Origin: Acidimicrobiales bacterium
GTDB lineage: Bacteria > Actinomycetota > Acidimicrobiia > Acidimicrobiales > Iamiaceae
Direction of reading: 5' to 3'
Assembly: GCA_035547835.1 (NCBI GenBank)
Contig: DASZTW010000017.1
Coordinates: 300,992 to 364,991 of the forward strand
Length of the DNA: 64,000 nt
The position numbers and the translations under genes are program-made. The number at the start of each line of letters is the position of its first letter. The stretch's first letter is position 1. Shown here piece by piece: positions 48,139 to 57,040 of the stretch. A model generated the notes under the pieces. It made no database searches, had not been told where the DNA came from, and saw nothing but the letters and a program-made list of their open reading frames with translations.

Positions 48139-49653
48139 TCAGTCGCAGTGGGCGTTCGCCGGGAGCGGCGTCAGGTCGACCAGGTAGCTCTCGACGATGT
48201 CGTCGACGCAGGAGTCGCCCTGCCCATAGATCGTGTGGGCCGACCCGGTGTGGCTCAACAACATCGCGTGGGGGAGCGCGCGGGCCAGCCGCACCCCGTT
48301 TTCGTAGGGCGTGGCAGGATCGTCGGTGGTGCTGATGACCACGATCGGCGGAGCTTGCGAGGTGGTCGGCGTGTGCAGCGGCTGCGGTGGCGTGGGCCAC
48401 AGGGCGCAGCGGATGTAGTCGGTGACGGTGGCTTCGCCGAGCAGTGGGGCTTGCGCTGAGATGGCTTTGCCGCCGGCCACGATTGCGTTGGGGTCACGGG
48501 GCCAGGACTGGTCGAGGCAGCTGACCGCGAAGTAGATCTCGGTGCCGCCCGCCGACAAGTACGAGTCGGCGAGGTCGACCATCCTCGAGCCGTCGCCGTG
48601 GTCGGCGGCGGCGAGCGCGGAAGCGAGCGACGCGTAGCCGGCCTGTCCTTGGTACAGCGGCGCGATCACGCCGAGCTGGAACTCGCCGGGACCGAACGGC
48701 CGGTCGGCCTCGGGCGCGGGGATGGTGCCGCGCTGGGTCTTGTCGTACACGCGCTGCACGAGCGCCTTGGGGTCGGGCCCTGCCGCGCAACCGGACCGGG
48801 CCGTGCACCACGCCTCGAAGCCGTCGAGCAGCTTCTCGAACGCGATCCCTTGGCCTTGCGCCGACTGGATCCCCGACTGGTTCAAGTCGACGATCCCGTC
48901 GAGCACCATCGCACGGACATGTGTGGGGAACATCCCGACGTACGCCTGGCCGATCGACGTGCCGTAGGAGAACCCGAGGTAGTCGATCTTGTCGACGCCG
49001 AGGCCGCGGCGGATCGAGTCCATGTCGCGCGCCACGTCGCGGGTACCGAGGTGGGGCAAGACGCTGGCGTACTTGGTGTCGCAGTCGTCGACGTAGCGGT
49101 TCGACACGTTGAGCAGCTGCTGCAGCTCGGCCTGGCTGTCGGGCACGTAATCGACGTGGTACAGCTGCTCGACCGGGATCCCGCATGTGATCTTGGTGGA
49201 CTCGCCGACGCCGCGGGGGTCGAAGCCGATCACGTCGAAGTGGTCACGGATGGCCGATGACCAGGGCAGCGACTCGGCCAACTCGATGCCCGAGGCGCCC
49301 GGCCCGCCGGGGTTCACGAGCAGGGGACCCTTGTAGGACGACTTCTTGCGAGCCGGGATCTTCACCAGCCCGAGCTCGATGGAACGGCCGTTGGGCTTCG
49401 AGTAGTCGAGCGGGACGCGCAGCGTGCCGCACTCGCGTGAACCGCACGAATGCCAGGCGATCTTCGGGGTCGGCGTGGACCCCGCGGTGGTCGAGCTGCC
49501 AGCGGACGAGGTGCTGGACGTCGGCGCCTCGGTGGACGACGACGCGCCGAGACCTTGGCCCGAGGTGCTGCAAGCGCTGAGCACGAACAGCAACACGACC
49601 GAAGCGGCAACCCCGGCGACGGTGATCGGGCGGTGCCTGCCAGCGCGGTGCAT
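48139..49653 (-). CDS. Alpha/beta-hydrolase lipoprotein (tripeptidyl-peptidase/SlpD-like)
   Basis: A 504-residue lipoprotein. Signal peptide ends at LSAC lipobox. Catalytic serine lies in GFSYGTSIG, acid in TTDDPATP and histidine in GSAHTIYG. The oxyanion stretch NPGGPGASG and FDPRGVGES are typical of the actinobacterial TAP (tripeptidyl aminopeptidase)/proline-iminopeptidase-like family, with the TAP C-terminal domain. It is convergent with the DUF2510 gene. ATG 49653 is used, since upstream residues would lengthen the signal peptide. Confidence 0.88.
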   Translation of the reverse strand: MHRAGRHRPITVAGVAASVVLLFVLSACSTSGQGLGASSSTEAPTSSTSSAGSSTTAGSTPTPKIAWHSCGSRECGTLRVPLDYSKPNGRSIELGLVKIPARKKSSYKGPLLVNPGGPGASGIELAESLPWSSAIRDHFDVIGFDPRGVGESTKITCGIPVEQLYHVDYVPDSQAELQQLLNVSNRYVDDCDTKYASVLPHLGTRDVARDMDSIRRGLGVDKIDYLGFSYGTSIGQAYVGMFPTHVRAMVLDGIVDLNQSGIQSAQGQGIAFEKLLDGFEAWCTARSGCAAGPDPKALVQRVYDKTQRGTIPAPEADRPFGPGEFQLGVIAPLYQGQAGYASLASALAAADHGDGSRMVDLADSYLSAGGTEIYFAVSCLDQSWPRDPNAIVAGGKAISAQAPLLGEATVTDYIRCALWPTPPQPLHTPTTSQAPPIVVISTTDDPATPYENGVRLARALPHAMLLSHTGSAHTIYGQGDSCVDDIVESYLVDLTPLPANAHCD

Positions 49654-49815
49654 CCGCCGAACGTAGTCCGCGAGGCGTGTGTGGCCCGGTCGTGTCCCCA
49701 TCAGCCCTGCTGGGTGTCGCCGTGGGCGGCCAAGGTGTGTCGACCGGGGCTTCGCCGCTTCGGTGTCGGGCAGGGCGGCCGGGCACAGTCGAGGCCAACC
49801 TCAGGTCGGCGTCGA

Positions 49816-51441
49816 TCAGGCCGGCCAGGCGCGGTCGAGGATGGCCGCCAGGTCGGCAGCGGGGGGCAGGGTACCGAACGCCCGGCCGCCGTCGCCGCCG
49901 AGGCGCGTCGCGCAAAAGGCGTCGGCCACGGCGGTTGGCGCATGGCGCACCAACAGCGAGCCCTGGAAGGCGAGGGCGGCCTGCTCGACGAGGCGCCGCG
50001 CGCGCACTTCCAAGTCGGTGGGGTTCGCCAGCTCGGCGTGCAGGTCGGCGACGGCCTGGTCGAGCCGCCGGTCGGCACCGCGGGCCGCGTCGAGCTCGGC
50101 GAGGAACGCAGCGAGCGAGTCGGGCTCGCGGGCGGCGGCGCGCAGCACGTCGAGGCAGATGACGTTGCCCGACCCTTCCCAGATGCCGTTCAGCGGGCTC
50201 TCGCGGTAGAGCCGCGGCATGGGGCTCTCCTCGATGTAGCCGGCGCCTCCGAAGCACTCGAGTGCCTCCGCTGCGAAGACCGGTGCTCGCTTGCAGATCC
50301 AATACTTGGCGACTGCAGTGGCCATGCGCGCGAAGTCGTGTTCCCCGCGGTCGTAAGCGCCGGCGAGGCGGGTCATGGTGATGGTGGCCGCTTCGGACTC
50401 GACGGCCAGGTCGGCGAGCACGTTGCGCATCAGCGGCTGGTCGATCAGCAGCTTGCCGAATGCCGCTCGGTGGCGGGCGTGGTGGATGGCCTGGCTGAAG
50501 GCGCTGCGCATCTGACCGACGACGCCGATCACGCAGTCGAGACGTGTGTGGTTGACCATGGTGAGGATCGTCGCGATGCCTCGGCCCTCTTCGCCGACGA
50601 GCCGGCCGAGGGCACCGTCGATCTCGATCTCGCTCGACGCGTTGGAGCGGTTGCCGAGCTTGTCCTTCAACCGTTCGATCTCGATGTGATTGCGGCTGCC
50701 GTCGGGCAGCCAGCGCGGCACGGCGAAGCACGACAGGCCGGTGTCGGTGTGGGCGAGCATCAAGAAGAGGTCGCTCATCGGCGCCGAGCAGAACCACTTG
50801 TGACCGGTCAGCGCGTATTCCTCACCGGGGCCCCGGGCCCTCGTGGTGGGTGCGGCGCGGGTGGTGTTGGCTCGCACATCGGAGCCGCCTTGCTTCTCCG
50901 TCATGGCCATGCCGGCGATCGCACCCCGCTTCGCGACGGCCGGCTGGCCGGACGGGTCATACGTGGGGGAGGTCAGCAACGGCTCCCAGGCCTTGGCGAG
51001 TGACGGCTCCGCGCGCAGCGCCGGCACGATCGAGTACGTCATCGAGATCGGGCAGCCATGGCCGGCCTCGACCTGGGTCCACATCGCGAACTTGGCGGCG
51101 CGGGCCACGTGGGCGCCCGGTGAAGGATCGGCCCACGGTCCGCCTGCGAGGCCTTCGCCCACCGCTGCCTCCATGAGCTCGTGGTAGGCGGGGTGGTACT
51201 CGACCTCGTCGATGCGCTGACCGAAGCGGTCGTGGCTGTGCAGCGCGGGCGGGTTGGCGTTGGCGAGCTCGCCTGCGTGGATCCAGTGCGCTTCGCCCGC
51301 CCGGCGCCCGATCGCACGGACGTCGGCCAGGTGGCCGCTCCCTCCCTCCCGTTCGACGCCCTCGAGGAGCGCCACGTCGAGACCGGCCACGTCGTGGCCG
51401 ACCAGCGGTACCGACTGGTTGAACACCTCATGCGTCGCCAT
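49816..51441 (-). CDS. AidB-like acyl-CoA dehydrogenase family protein
   Basis: A 541-residue flavoprotein. Acyl-CoA dehydrogenase motifs: AMTEKQGGSDVRANTT, LKDKLGNRSNASSEIE, VNHTRLDCVIG and ECFGGAGYIEESPMPRLYRE. The long N-terminal extension (QSVPLVGHDVAG, HPAYHELM) and the order of motifs match AidB, the alkylation-response flavoprotein rather than a fatty-acid enzyme. In E. coli AidB binds DNA and FAD and is adaptive-response controlled; here no ada gene is near. Confidence 0.88.
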   Translation of the reverse strand: MATHEVFNQSVPLVGHDVAGLDVALLEGVEREGGSGHLADVRAIGRRAGEAHWIHAGELANANPPALHSHDRFGQRIDEVEYHPAYHELMEAAVGEGLAGGPWADPSPGAHVARAAKFAMWTQVEAGHGCPISMTYSIVPALRAEPSLAKAWEPLLTSPTYDPSGQPAVAKRGAIAGMAMTEKQGGSDVRANTTRAAPTTRARGPGEEYALTGHKWFCSAPMSDLFLMLAHTDTGLSCFAVPRWLPDGSRNHIEIERLKDKLGNRSNASSEIEIDGALGRLVGEEGRGIATILTMVNHTRLDCVIGVVGQMRSAFSQAIHHARHRAAFGKLLIDQPLMRNVLADLAVESEAATITMTRLAGAYDRGEHDFARMATAVAKYWICKRAPVFAAEALECFGGAGYIEESPMPRLYRESPLNGIWEGSGNVICLDVLRAAAREPDSLAAFLAELDAARGADRRLDQAVADLHAELANPTDLEVRARRLVEQAALAFQGSLLVRHAPTAVADAFCATRLGGDGGRAFGTLPPAADLAAILDRAWPA

Positions 51442-51734
51442 GCGTCCGTTCTACCGGAGGCGCCGCTCGACCGGGCGGGGCGATGCTGGTCGGCCACCTG
51501 CGGTGACAAGAGTCAGCTGGTTGGGCGTCGCCCCGTCGGCCGGTGGGTGGCCCCTTGCTCGCTGGGAGCGTGTCCGCCGTGTTCGGTGGCCCGGGGGTCG
51601 CTCGCCGGCAACCTCCGCCTCACCCGTGCGACGCGATCGCTCACAGCGGGTGGCTGGGTGCCGACGGGAGGAGTCGGTCGGGTGGAGCGAGGTGTGACGT
51701 GGCGCCCGAGGTGCTGGGTGACTAGTGCGATCGG

Positions 51735-52310
51735 GTGGCAGTGCAGGCCGGATTCATAGTCCGAAACCCTCATGGCGACCCACCACCTGCCGACGAATGG
51801 GGCATGGCTGAGTGGAGGGCCCTCGACGAGAAGGGTTCGGAACCCGTGGCGCACGGAATGGCGGGGGGACCGTTGTTCGATCCGGAATCGGGGCTGGCGA
51901 GCGACTCGCTGATCCGGTTCATCGTGAGCCAACGGATCGACGCGGCCCGGGAGCGCTGCGACGAGCTGTGGGTCGCGGTGCTGTCCGTCCGGGCGGGCGG
52001 CGAGTCGCCCGCCACCATCGGCCAACTGTTGGGCGACGCCCTCGACGATGCCGACGCGATCGGCCGATTGGTCGACGGCCGCTATCTCGCGTTGTTCGAC
52101 CAGCGCCAGGAGCGCGCTGTCCTGGCCGCCACCACGCACCTGCGATCGCTGGCCGAAGAGCGGTTGCCGGGCACGGTCCTGCACGCCGGGGTCGCGTCCT
52201 ATCCCCGCCACGGTTTCAACCTCGACGAGGTCCTGATCGCGGCCGCCACCGCCCTGGCCGAAGCCCAGAGCTGGCCGATCCACCGCGTCGAGGTCGCCCC
52301 CGCCCCCTGA
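51735..52310 (+). CDS. Degenerate GGDEF-like protein
   Basis: A 191-residue protein resembling a diguanylate cyclase fold without its active site: AIGRLVDGRYLALF stands where RLGGDEFAVL is expected (GGDEF to VDGRY), while LHAGVASYPRHG and LDEVLIAAATALAEA match the SxGxA and AD-ALY parts. No N-terminal sensor domain is present. It may be a binding or structural relic; c-di-GMP synthesis is unlikely. GTG start, an ATG at 51804 is an alternative. Confidence 0.5.
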   Translation: MAVQAGFIVRNPHGDPPPADEWGMAEWRALDEKGSEPVAHGMAGGPLFDPESGLASDSLIRFIVSQRIDAARERCDELWVAVLSVRAGGESPATIGQLLGDALDDADAIGRLVDGRYLALFDQRQERAVLAATTHLRSLAEERLPGTVLHAGVASYPRHGFNLDEVLIAAATALAEAQSWPIHRVEVAPAP

Positions 52311-52380
52311 TGGGCGCCGCCACCCCCTCGCAGCGTCCGCCGCCCCGCCGCCAACCCCCCCGCCTCGCCTCGCCCCCCCT

Positions 52381-52440
52381 CGCAGCTGCGCCTCGCTGCT
52401 GCGCCTCGCTGCTGCGCCTCGCAGCTGCGCCTCGCTGCTG
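52381..52440. repeat. Short CGCCTCGCTGCT-type tandem repeats
   Basis: About five 12-base units related to CGCCTCGCTGCT or CGCCTCGCAGCT stand head to tail directly before the 72-bp repeat array. GC skewed; no coding function is visible. Confidence 0.7.
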
Positions 52441-52632
52441 TGAGCACTTGGCCACCTGGTGGGTGGCTGAGCGCGCACAGCAGGTCGGTTGCAGCCCACT
52501 CCCTCGGTGTTGTGAGCGCTTGGCCACCTGGTGGGTGGCTGAGCGCGCACAGCAGGTCGGTTGCAGCCCACTCCCTCGGTGTTGTGAGCGCTTGGCCACC
52601 TGGTGGGTGGCTGAGCGCGCACAGCAGGTCGG
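52439..52632. repeat. 72-bp tandem repeat, 2.7 copies
   Basis: Units begin at 52439, 52511 and 52583 with TGTGAGC(A/G)CTTGGCC and end in CCCTCGGTGT; the third copy breaks off after GCAGGTCGG. Copies are nearly identical. Each contains the palindromic part CCACCTGGTGGGTGG. The array lies just before the interrupted tRNA-Ala gene. A diverged inverted copy of part of the unit lies at 9728-9762. Confidence 0.9.
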
Positions 52633-52706
52633 GTTTCGGTGGTCCCGGGTCGGTCGGGTCGGCCTGGGGCCGGCCCTCAGTGGGCCAGTAAGCTCGACGG
52701 TTCCAC

Positions 52707-52747
52707 GGGGACGTAGCTCAGTTGGCTAGAGCACCTGCTTTGCAAGC
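52707..52747 (+). pseudogene. Interrupted tRNA-Ala (UGC), 5' half only
   Basis: Bases fit tRNA-Ala positions 1-41: acceptor GGGGACG, D arm GCTC/GAGC, anticodon stem CCTGC, loop TTTGCAA with anticodon UGC. The 3' strand of the stem should be GCAGG, but the sequence turns to GCCGA after two bases. T arm and acceptor 3' strand are missing, so this is the left junction of an insertion. Confidence 0.9.
52739..52745 (+). other. Left attachment-site core
   Basis: TTTGCAA, the 7-base anticodon loop, is the natural strand-exchange region for a tyrosine integrase using tRNA anticodon arms. The host half tRNA is to the left and element DNA to the right. Confidence 0.6.
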
Positions 52748-52763
52748 CGACACTTTCCCCAGG

Positions 52764-52994
52764 TCAGGGCCGATGCCGCAGGGGCCAGGCCACACGTAGC
52801 CCACGCCAGGATCGTCCGGATATCCAGAAACCCTTGTGTTTGCTGGGTTTCTTGAACTGCCGAGGCTTGCCAGGCACCGACACCGTCTGTACCTTGCCCC
52901 TCGGCGCTGGCCCCGGCTGGCGCACTTGGTCGGGAGGAGACTCACCGCCCTCGGAATCTGCCGCATCCCGAGACAAGGGCAGGATGCGGGTCAT
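52764..52994 (-). CDS. Small basic hypothetical protein at the element's left end
   Basis: A 76-residue ORF starting MTRILPLSRDAADSEGG and ending in a Trp/Arg-rich tail (FWISGRSWRGLRVAWPLRH). No family recognised. It points towards the junction. Support is only the open frame and its non-shadow composition, so it may be spurious. Confidence 0.3.
   Translation of the reverse strand: MTRILPLSRDAADSEGGESPPDQVRQPGPAPRGKVQTVSVPGKPRQFKKPSKHKGFWISGRSWRGLRVAWPLRHRP
52826..52852. terminator. AT-containing hairpin near the left element end
   Basis: AGAAACCC and GGGTTTCT form an 8-bp stem with an 11-base loop, unusual for its low GC in this DNA. It could be a terminator or a recombinase arm site. Confidence 0.35.
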
Positions 52995-53052
52995 GGCGCA
53001 GCGATAACCCGGTGCTGCGGGAGCCCTCGGAATCAACTCTCCGAGGTGACCC

Positions 53053-53265
53053 ATGCCCGCTGTCGCGGACCCAGTCGTCTACCGCCCTGACGACAAGCTG
53101 ACCTACGCCGAAGCGCACGCCGAGTTCGGCATCACCCTGCGCCACCTGCGCACGCTCCGAGAGCGGGGCGTCGTGCGTACGTACAAGGTCGGAGGCCGGG
53201 TGCTGTTCCGGTGGCTCGACCTTCACGACTACATCGAGTCGTGCGCCACGAAGGCGGTCCGGTGA
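53053..53265 (+). CDS. Helix-turn-helix protein, excisionase-like
   Basis: A 70-residue protein with a MerR/Xis-type winged helix: LTYAEAHAEFGITLRHLRTLRERG followed by VGGRVLFRWLDLHDYIES. Such proteins direct excision or repress element genes. GAGGTG precedes ATG. Its stop overlaps the GTG of the replication gene, so they are coupled. Confidence 0.8.
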   Translation: MPAVADPVVYRPDDKLTYAEAHAEFGITLRHLRTLRERGVVRTYKVGGRVLFRWLDLHDYIESCATKAVR

Positions 53266-55457
53266 CGCCTCAACAGTCGAGTACCCCGGCTGGTCGGAGC
53301 CGGGGCACTCAAGCCAACACCACGGGCAAGCGGTCAGGCAGCGCCAACGGTACGGACGGTCGCCGGCCAACCGCCACCGATACCTACGTCTACGCCGATG
53401 AGGAAGGCGAGGCCCTGTTCCGCGTCGTCCGATGGGAGCCGGGGCTGAACGGTAAGCCCAAGTCCTTCACTCAGGAGAAGGCGGTCGGGTCCGGGTGGGC
53501 CAAGGGTGTCGATGGAGTGACCCCGGTGCTCTACCGGCTGCCGCAGGTGATGGACGCCAAGCGCACCCGGAAGATGATCTTCGTCGTCGAGGGTGAGAAG
53601 GACGCCGATGCATTGGCAGCGGCGGGTGTTGTCGCCACCTGCAACCCCGGAGGCGCTCTGAAGTGGCGTCCGGCGCACACGGCGTACCTCGCCGGAGCCG
53701 AGCGGGTGACGATCGTCGCGGACCGCGATGCCATCGGACGTCGTCACGCCAAGCAGCTGTACGACGCCCTCCGGCCGGTGGTGGAGAACATCGTCGTCAA
53801 GATCGCCAAGGAGGGGAAGGACGCGAGCGACCACCTCGCCGCCGGGTTCGGCGTGCAGGACTTCGTTCGGGTCACCGCAACGCAGCTGGACGGACCGAAG
53901 GCCAAGAGCCCGGCGCAGGCAGCGACCGGGAGCGCGAAGGCGGCGGAGTGTGCGGCGTGGGCTCTGCGTCGCCTCTACACCGATGTGCCAGCGGGGAGCA
54001 TCCACAACGGCCGAGCGGCAGTCGCGTTCGACTTCGCGCAGCAGTTGAGGGACGTGGCCGAGCCGGTGGCCCGCGAGGCGATGCGCATCTACGTCAGCCA
54101 GTGCGGCGACCTCGACAGCGAGGGTCAGCCCCGCCCGTTCACGGAGCAGGCGGCGTTCGACAGTCTCAAGTCGGCGTTGGAGAACGTGCCAGAGGGGTGG
54201 ACGCCAGGCGTGTTCACCAAGAAGAAGGCCGGCGAACGAGCACCGCGACCCCAGCTGGACGCGCAGGCGTTCCATGGGCTCCCCGGCAAGCTGGTGAAGG
54301 CCATCGCTCCGCACACCGAGGCCGACCCCGCCGCCCTCCTGCTGACGGCGATGGCCTACTTCGGTAACGCCATCGGACCGGGACCGCACACCATCGCTGA
54401 TGGCGCGAAGCACACGGCTCGCTTGTTCCCGTTGATCGTCGGCGACTCGTCCCGGGCTCGGAAGGGCACGAGCCTGACCCGCATCAGCAACGTGTTCCGG
54501 CACGCCGACGGCTACTGGATGCAGTACCGCACGTTCTCGTCGGTCGGCAGCGGTGAAGGTCTGATCGCTGAGGTCGCTGACCCGAAGAAGGACGACGAGG
54601 ACAAGGAGCCACGCGACAAGCGGGCCATGTTCGCCATCCCCGAGTTCGCCGGACTCATGGCGGCGAAGGCTCGTCAGGGCGCGACGCTCAGCGCCGTCGT
54701 TCGCGACGCATGGGACACCGGCAACCTGGACAACCGCGTCAAGACCGGACCCATGAGAGCCACCGGGGCTCATGTGAGCCTGCTCGGCCACATCACCTGC
54801 GAGGAGATGGAGGCCACCCTCACCACCACCGACGTCGCCAACGGGTTCGCGAACCGCTTCCTGTTCTGCTTCGCGGCGCGGTCCCAGCTGCTCCCGCACG
54901 GCGGCGACTTCACGCCCGAGGACGAGATGAGGTGGGGCGTGAAGGTGATGCACGCCTTGGAGTTCGCCCGCGACATCGCCGTGGTGCACAAGGACAACGA
55001 GGCCCGAGCGCTCTGGGAAGACCTCTACGCCACCATGGCCGAGGACGTGCCAGGCGGCATCGTCGGGAGCCTCGTCAGTCGCAGCGAGGCGCAGGTGTTG
55101 CGGGTGGCGCTCACGTACGCCCTGTGGGATGGGTCGCCGGTCATCCGGCGCGACCACCTAGAGGCGGCGTGGGCTGTCTGGCGGTACTGCCGGGCGACCA
55201 TCACCTACCTGTTCGGTGACGAGGAGCGGCGCACCGGGAACCCGATGGCCGACAAGGTGCTGGCGGCGTTGGAGCGTGCTCCCGACAACGAGCTCACTCA
55301 GACGGAGATCAGTCGCTCGGTGTTCGCCGGCAACGCGAAGGCCGAAGAGGTTGCCGGTGTACTCCGCTACTTGGAGAAGCACGGGCACGTCGGCAGCGAG
55401 TCGCGAAGCAGTGGCGGCAGGCCTCAAACCGTCTGGCGGCTTTCTACGGTTTCTTAG
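53262..55457 (+). CDS. TOPRIM plus DUF3987 replication protein
   Basis: A 731-residue protein. Residues about 100-190 form a TOPRIM domain (FVVEGEKDADAL, then VTIVADRD), as in primases. From about 330 it is DUF3987-like, a helicase/primase-associated region found in plasmid and phage replication proteins (LLLTAMAYFGNAIGPGP, LVSRSEAQVLRVALTYAL). A C-terminal winged helix (ISRSVFAGNAKAEEV) ends it. No clear Walker A motif is seen in the DUF3987 part. Likely autonomous replication protein of the element. Confidence 0.8.
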   Translation: MTPQQSSTPAGRSRGTQANTTGKRSGSANGTDGRRPTATDTYVYADEEGEALFRVVRWEPGLNGKPKSFTQEKAVGSGWAKGVDGVTPVLYRLPQVMDAKRTRKMIFVVEGEKDADALAAAGVVATCNPGGALKWRPAHTAYLAGAERVTIVADRDAIGRRHAKQLYDALRPVVENIVVKIAKEGKDASDHLAAGFGVQDFVRVTATQLDGPKAKSPAQAATGSAKAAECAAWALRRLYTDVPAGSIHNGRAAVAFDFAQQLRDVAEPVAREAMRIYVSQCGDLDSEGQPRPFTEQAAFDSLKSALENVPEGWTPGVFTKKKAGERAPRPQLDAQAFHGLPGKLVKAIAPHTEADPAALLLTAMAYFGNAIGPGPHTIADGAKHTARLFPLIVGDSSRARKGTSLTRISNVFRHADGYWMQYRTFSSVGSGEGLIAEVADPKKDDEDKEPRDKRAMFAIPEFAGLMAAKARQGATLSAVVRDAWDTGNLDNRVKTGPMRATGAHVSLLGHITCEEMEATLTTTDVANGFANRFLFCFAARSQLLPHGGDFTPEDEMRWGVKVMHALEFARDIAVVHKDNEARALWEDLYATMAEDVPGGIVGSLVSRSEAQVLRVALTYALWDGSPVIRRDHLEAAWAVWRYCRATITYLFGDEERRTGNPMADKVLAALERAPDNELTQTEISRSVFAGNAKAEEVAGVLRYLEKHGHVGSESRSSGGRPQTVWRLSTVS

Positions 55458-55608
55458 TTAGTACGTAGCTGCATGGCGGATGCCCACCTGCCGAAACAGT
55501 CAGCTTCGACTTACTAACTATACGTAGAAAGTGTGTTCTATAGCAGCAATACCGAGGCACCCAACCCGGTGTAGGTGGCTACGCAATAACTAAGAATACG
55601 CAGAAAGG
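55454..55608. repeat. AT-rich repeats between rep and the next gene, candidate element origin
   Basis: Three related motifs: TTAGTTAGTACGTAG (55454-55468), TTACTAACTATACGTAGAAAG (55511-55530) and ATAACTAAGAATACGCAGAAA (55586-55606). TAACTA/TAGTTA and TACGYAG recur in the three, the last two as direct repeats. The stretch is clearly poorer in GC than anything else in the window, which fits an iteron origin or operator. Confidence 0.6.
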
Positions 55609-55710
55609 TAGTGGTAATGGTTTCGACATTGGAGGCTGACCGACACGCCATCCCTGCGCTCTGCATGCTGAGCCGTGCCCGGCCATTTCCCGCCCCAGAA
55701 GGTGCTCCCC

Positions 55711-56166
55711 ATGAAGTCGAACAAGGTCAGCGTCGGCAAGACGAACCTCGCCATCTTGAACGGCACCGAGGACCTCTCGGTGTGGTCCGAGGAGGAGCTA
55801 CTTCGCGGTCAGCGACGCGACCGGAACGGCCGATGGGCCGGACGCCCGCCCAAGGTCGTCCCCCTGCGTGTCCACGAGGAACTGACCCGTCGCCGACTCG
55901 ACAAGGCGTACGAGCTCCTGCGAGACAACCTCGTCGCGGCGGTGGAGGTGCTCGGCGAGGTGGTGCAGGACAAGAAGGCCGCACCCAAGGACCGCCTGCG
56001 TGCCGCCGAGCTCATCATGGAGCGGGTGATGGGCAAGGCTCCGATGAAGGTCGAGGTCGGGGTCAAGACCAAGTTCGACCTGGCGCTCGAAGCGATGATC
56101 GTCTGGGAGGACGGGTACAACCCCGACGCGATCGACGCGGAGTCGTGGGAGGCCGACGAGGCCTAA
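55711..56166 (+). CDS. Helical DNA-binding-like protein, possible small terminase
   Basis: A 151-residue protein: a GRWAGRPPKVVPLRVHEELTRR stretch split into a GRPP-type motif, then helices (LDKAYELLRDNLVAAVEVLGEV; RLRAAELIMERVMGKAP). This resembles small terminase or phage DNA-binding subunits of actinophages, but I could not confirm it. ATG 55711 follows GAAGGTG. It lies between the repeats and the serine recombinase gene. Confidence 0.5.
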   Translation: MKSNKVSVGKTNLAILNGTEDLSVWSEEELLRGQRRDRNGRWAGRPPKVVPLRVHEELTRRRLDKAYELLRDNLVAAVEVLGEVVQDKKAAPKDRLRAAELIMERVMGKAPMKVEVGVKTKFDLALEAMIVWEDGYNPDAIDAESWEADEA

Positions 56167-56216
56167 CCAACCCATGGGCTGAACTTCTCTGGTCGAGGTC
56201 CGTTTACTGCGCGGCC

Positions 56217-56894
56217 ATGACCACACAACACGTGCTCGGGTACCTCCGAGTCAGCACCGAGGAACAAGCACGCTCCGGCCTTGGGCTCGACGCCCAGCGG
56301 GAGCGCATCGCCAGCGAAGCCAACCGCCGAGGCTGGTCGGTCACCTGGATCACCGACGACGGCTACACGGCGGCAACGCTCGACCGGCCGGGCATCACGG
56401 CGGCGCTGGCGCAGCTGCGCTCGGGCGAGGCCACCACGCTCGTCGTGTCCAAGCTCGACCGGCTGAGCCGGAGCCTCCTCGACTTCGCCGGCCTGATGGA
56501 GCGGGCGCAGAAGGAGAAGTGGAACGTCGTCTGCCTGGACCTCGGCATCGACCTCAGCACCCCGCAAGGGCAGCTGATGGCAAACGTCATGGCGTCGTTC
56601 GCTGCCTACGAGCGGGAGTTGATCCGGCAGCGCACCCGTGACGCCCTGGCGGCACTGAAGATGCGGGGTGCCCGGTTGGGTCGGCCGGTGGTGGTCCCGA
56701 CCGCCGTGCGCCAGCTGGTCGGGCGGTGGCGGGCAGCTGGTGCCACGTGGCAGGGGTGCGCCGATGCCCTGAACGCCAGCGGCATTCCAACCGCCCACGG
56801 CGGCGCACGTTGGTACGCCTCCACGGCGAGGGGCGTCTTGGAGTCGGCACGCCTGGATGCCGAGGCCGAGGCCCGGCGGGCGGTGGCGTCGTGA
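56217..56894 (+). CDS. Serine recombinase (resolvase/invertase type)
   Basis: A 225-residue site-specific recombinase. Catalytic Ser13 is in YLRVSTEEQ; further resolvase motifs are TTLVVSKLDRLSRSL and MASFAAYERELIRQRTRDAL. The C-terminal part (about 150-215) is a short DNA-binding HTH (WQGCADALNASGIPTAHGG), smaller than the large serine integrases. It may act as a resolvase/inverter rather than the integrase. Its stop overlaps a small GTG ORF. Confidence 0.92.
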   Translation: MTTQHVLGYLRVSTEEQARSGLGLDAQRERIASEANRRGWSVTWITDDGYTAATLDRPGITAALAQLRSGEATTLVVSKLDRLSRSLLDFAGLMERAQKEKWNVVCLDLGIDLSTPQGQLMANVMASFAAYERELIRQRTRDALAALKMRGARLGRPVVVPTAVRQLVGRWRAAGATWQGCADALNASGIPTAHGGARWYASTARGVLESARLDAEAEARRAVAS

Positions 56895-57040
56895 GCGACA
56901 ACGAGCCGCAGTTTGAGGTCGTCGGCCACCGGGAGGGCGACCACATCGTCTGGCACGACGGCAGCGAGCCGACGCCAGTACCCGAAGACCTTCGCGGCAT
57001 CGGTGGGGATGCCGCATGTACATCCGAGGAGGAGCAGTGA
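56891..57040 (+). CDS. Small acidic hypothetical protein between the recombinases
   Basis: A 49-residue ORF, GTG start overlapping the recombinase stop (GTGA), ending EEEQ with a stop overlapping the integrase GTG. Composition is acidic (SDNEPQFEVVGHREGDHIVW). The tight coupling on both sides supports a real gene; function unknown, possibly an excision cofactor. Confidence 0.6.
   Translation: MSDNEPQFEVVGHREGDHIVWHDGSEPTPVPEDLRGIGGDAACTSEEEQ

Noticed and set aside
52439..52632. CRISPR array
   Set aside because: Units are contiguous without variable spacers and no cas genes are present.
52440..52691. ORFs through the 72-bp repeats
   Set aside because: Open only because the unit length is a multiple of three; no start context or homology.
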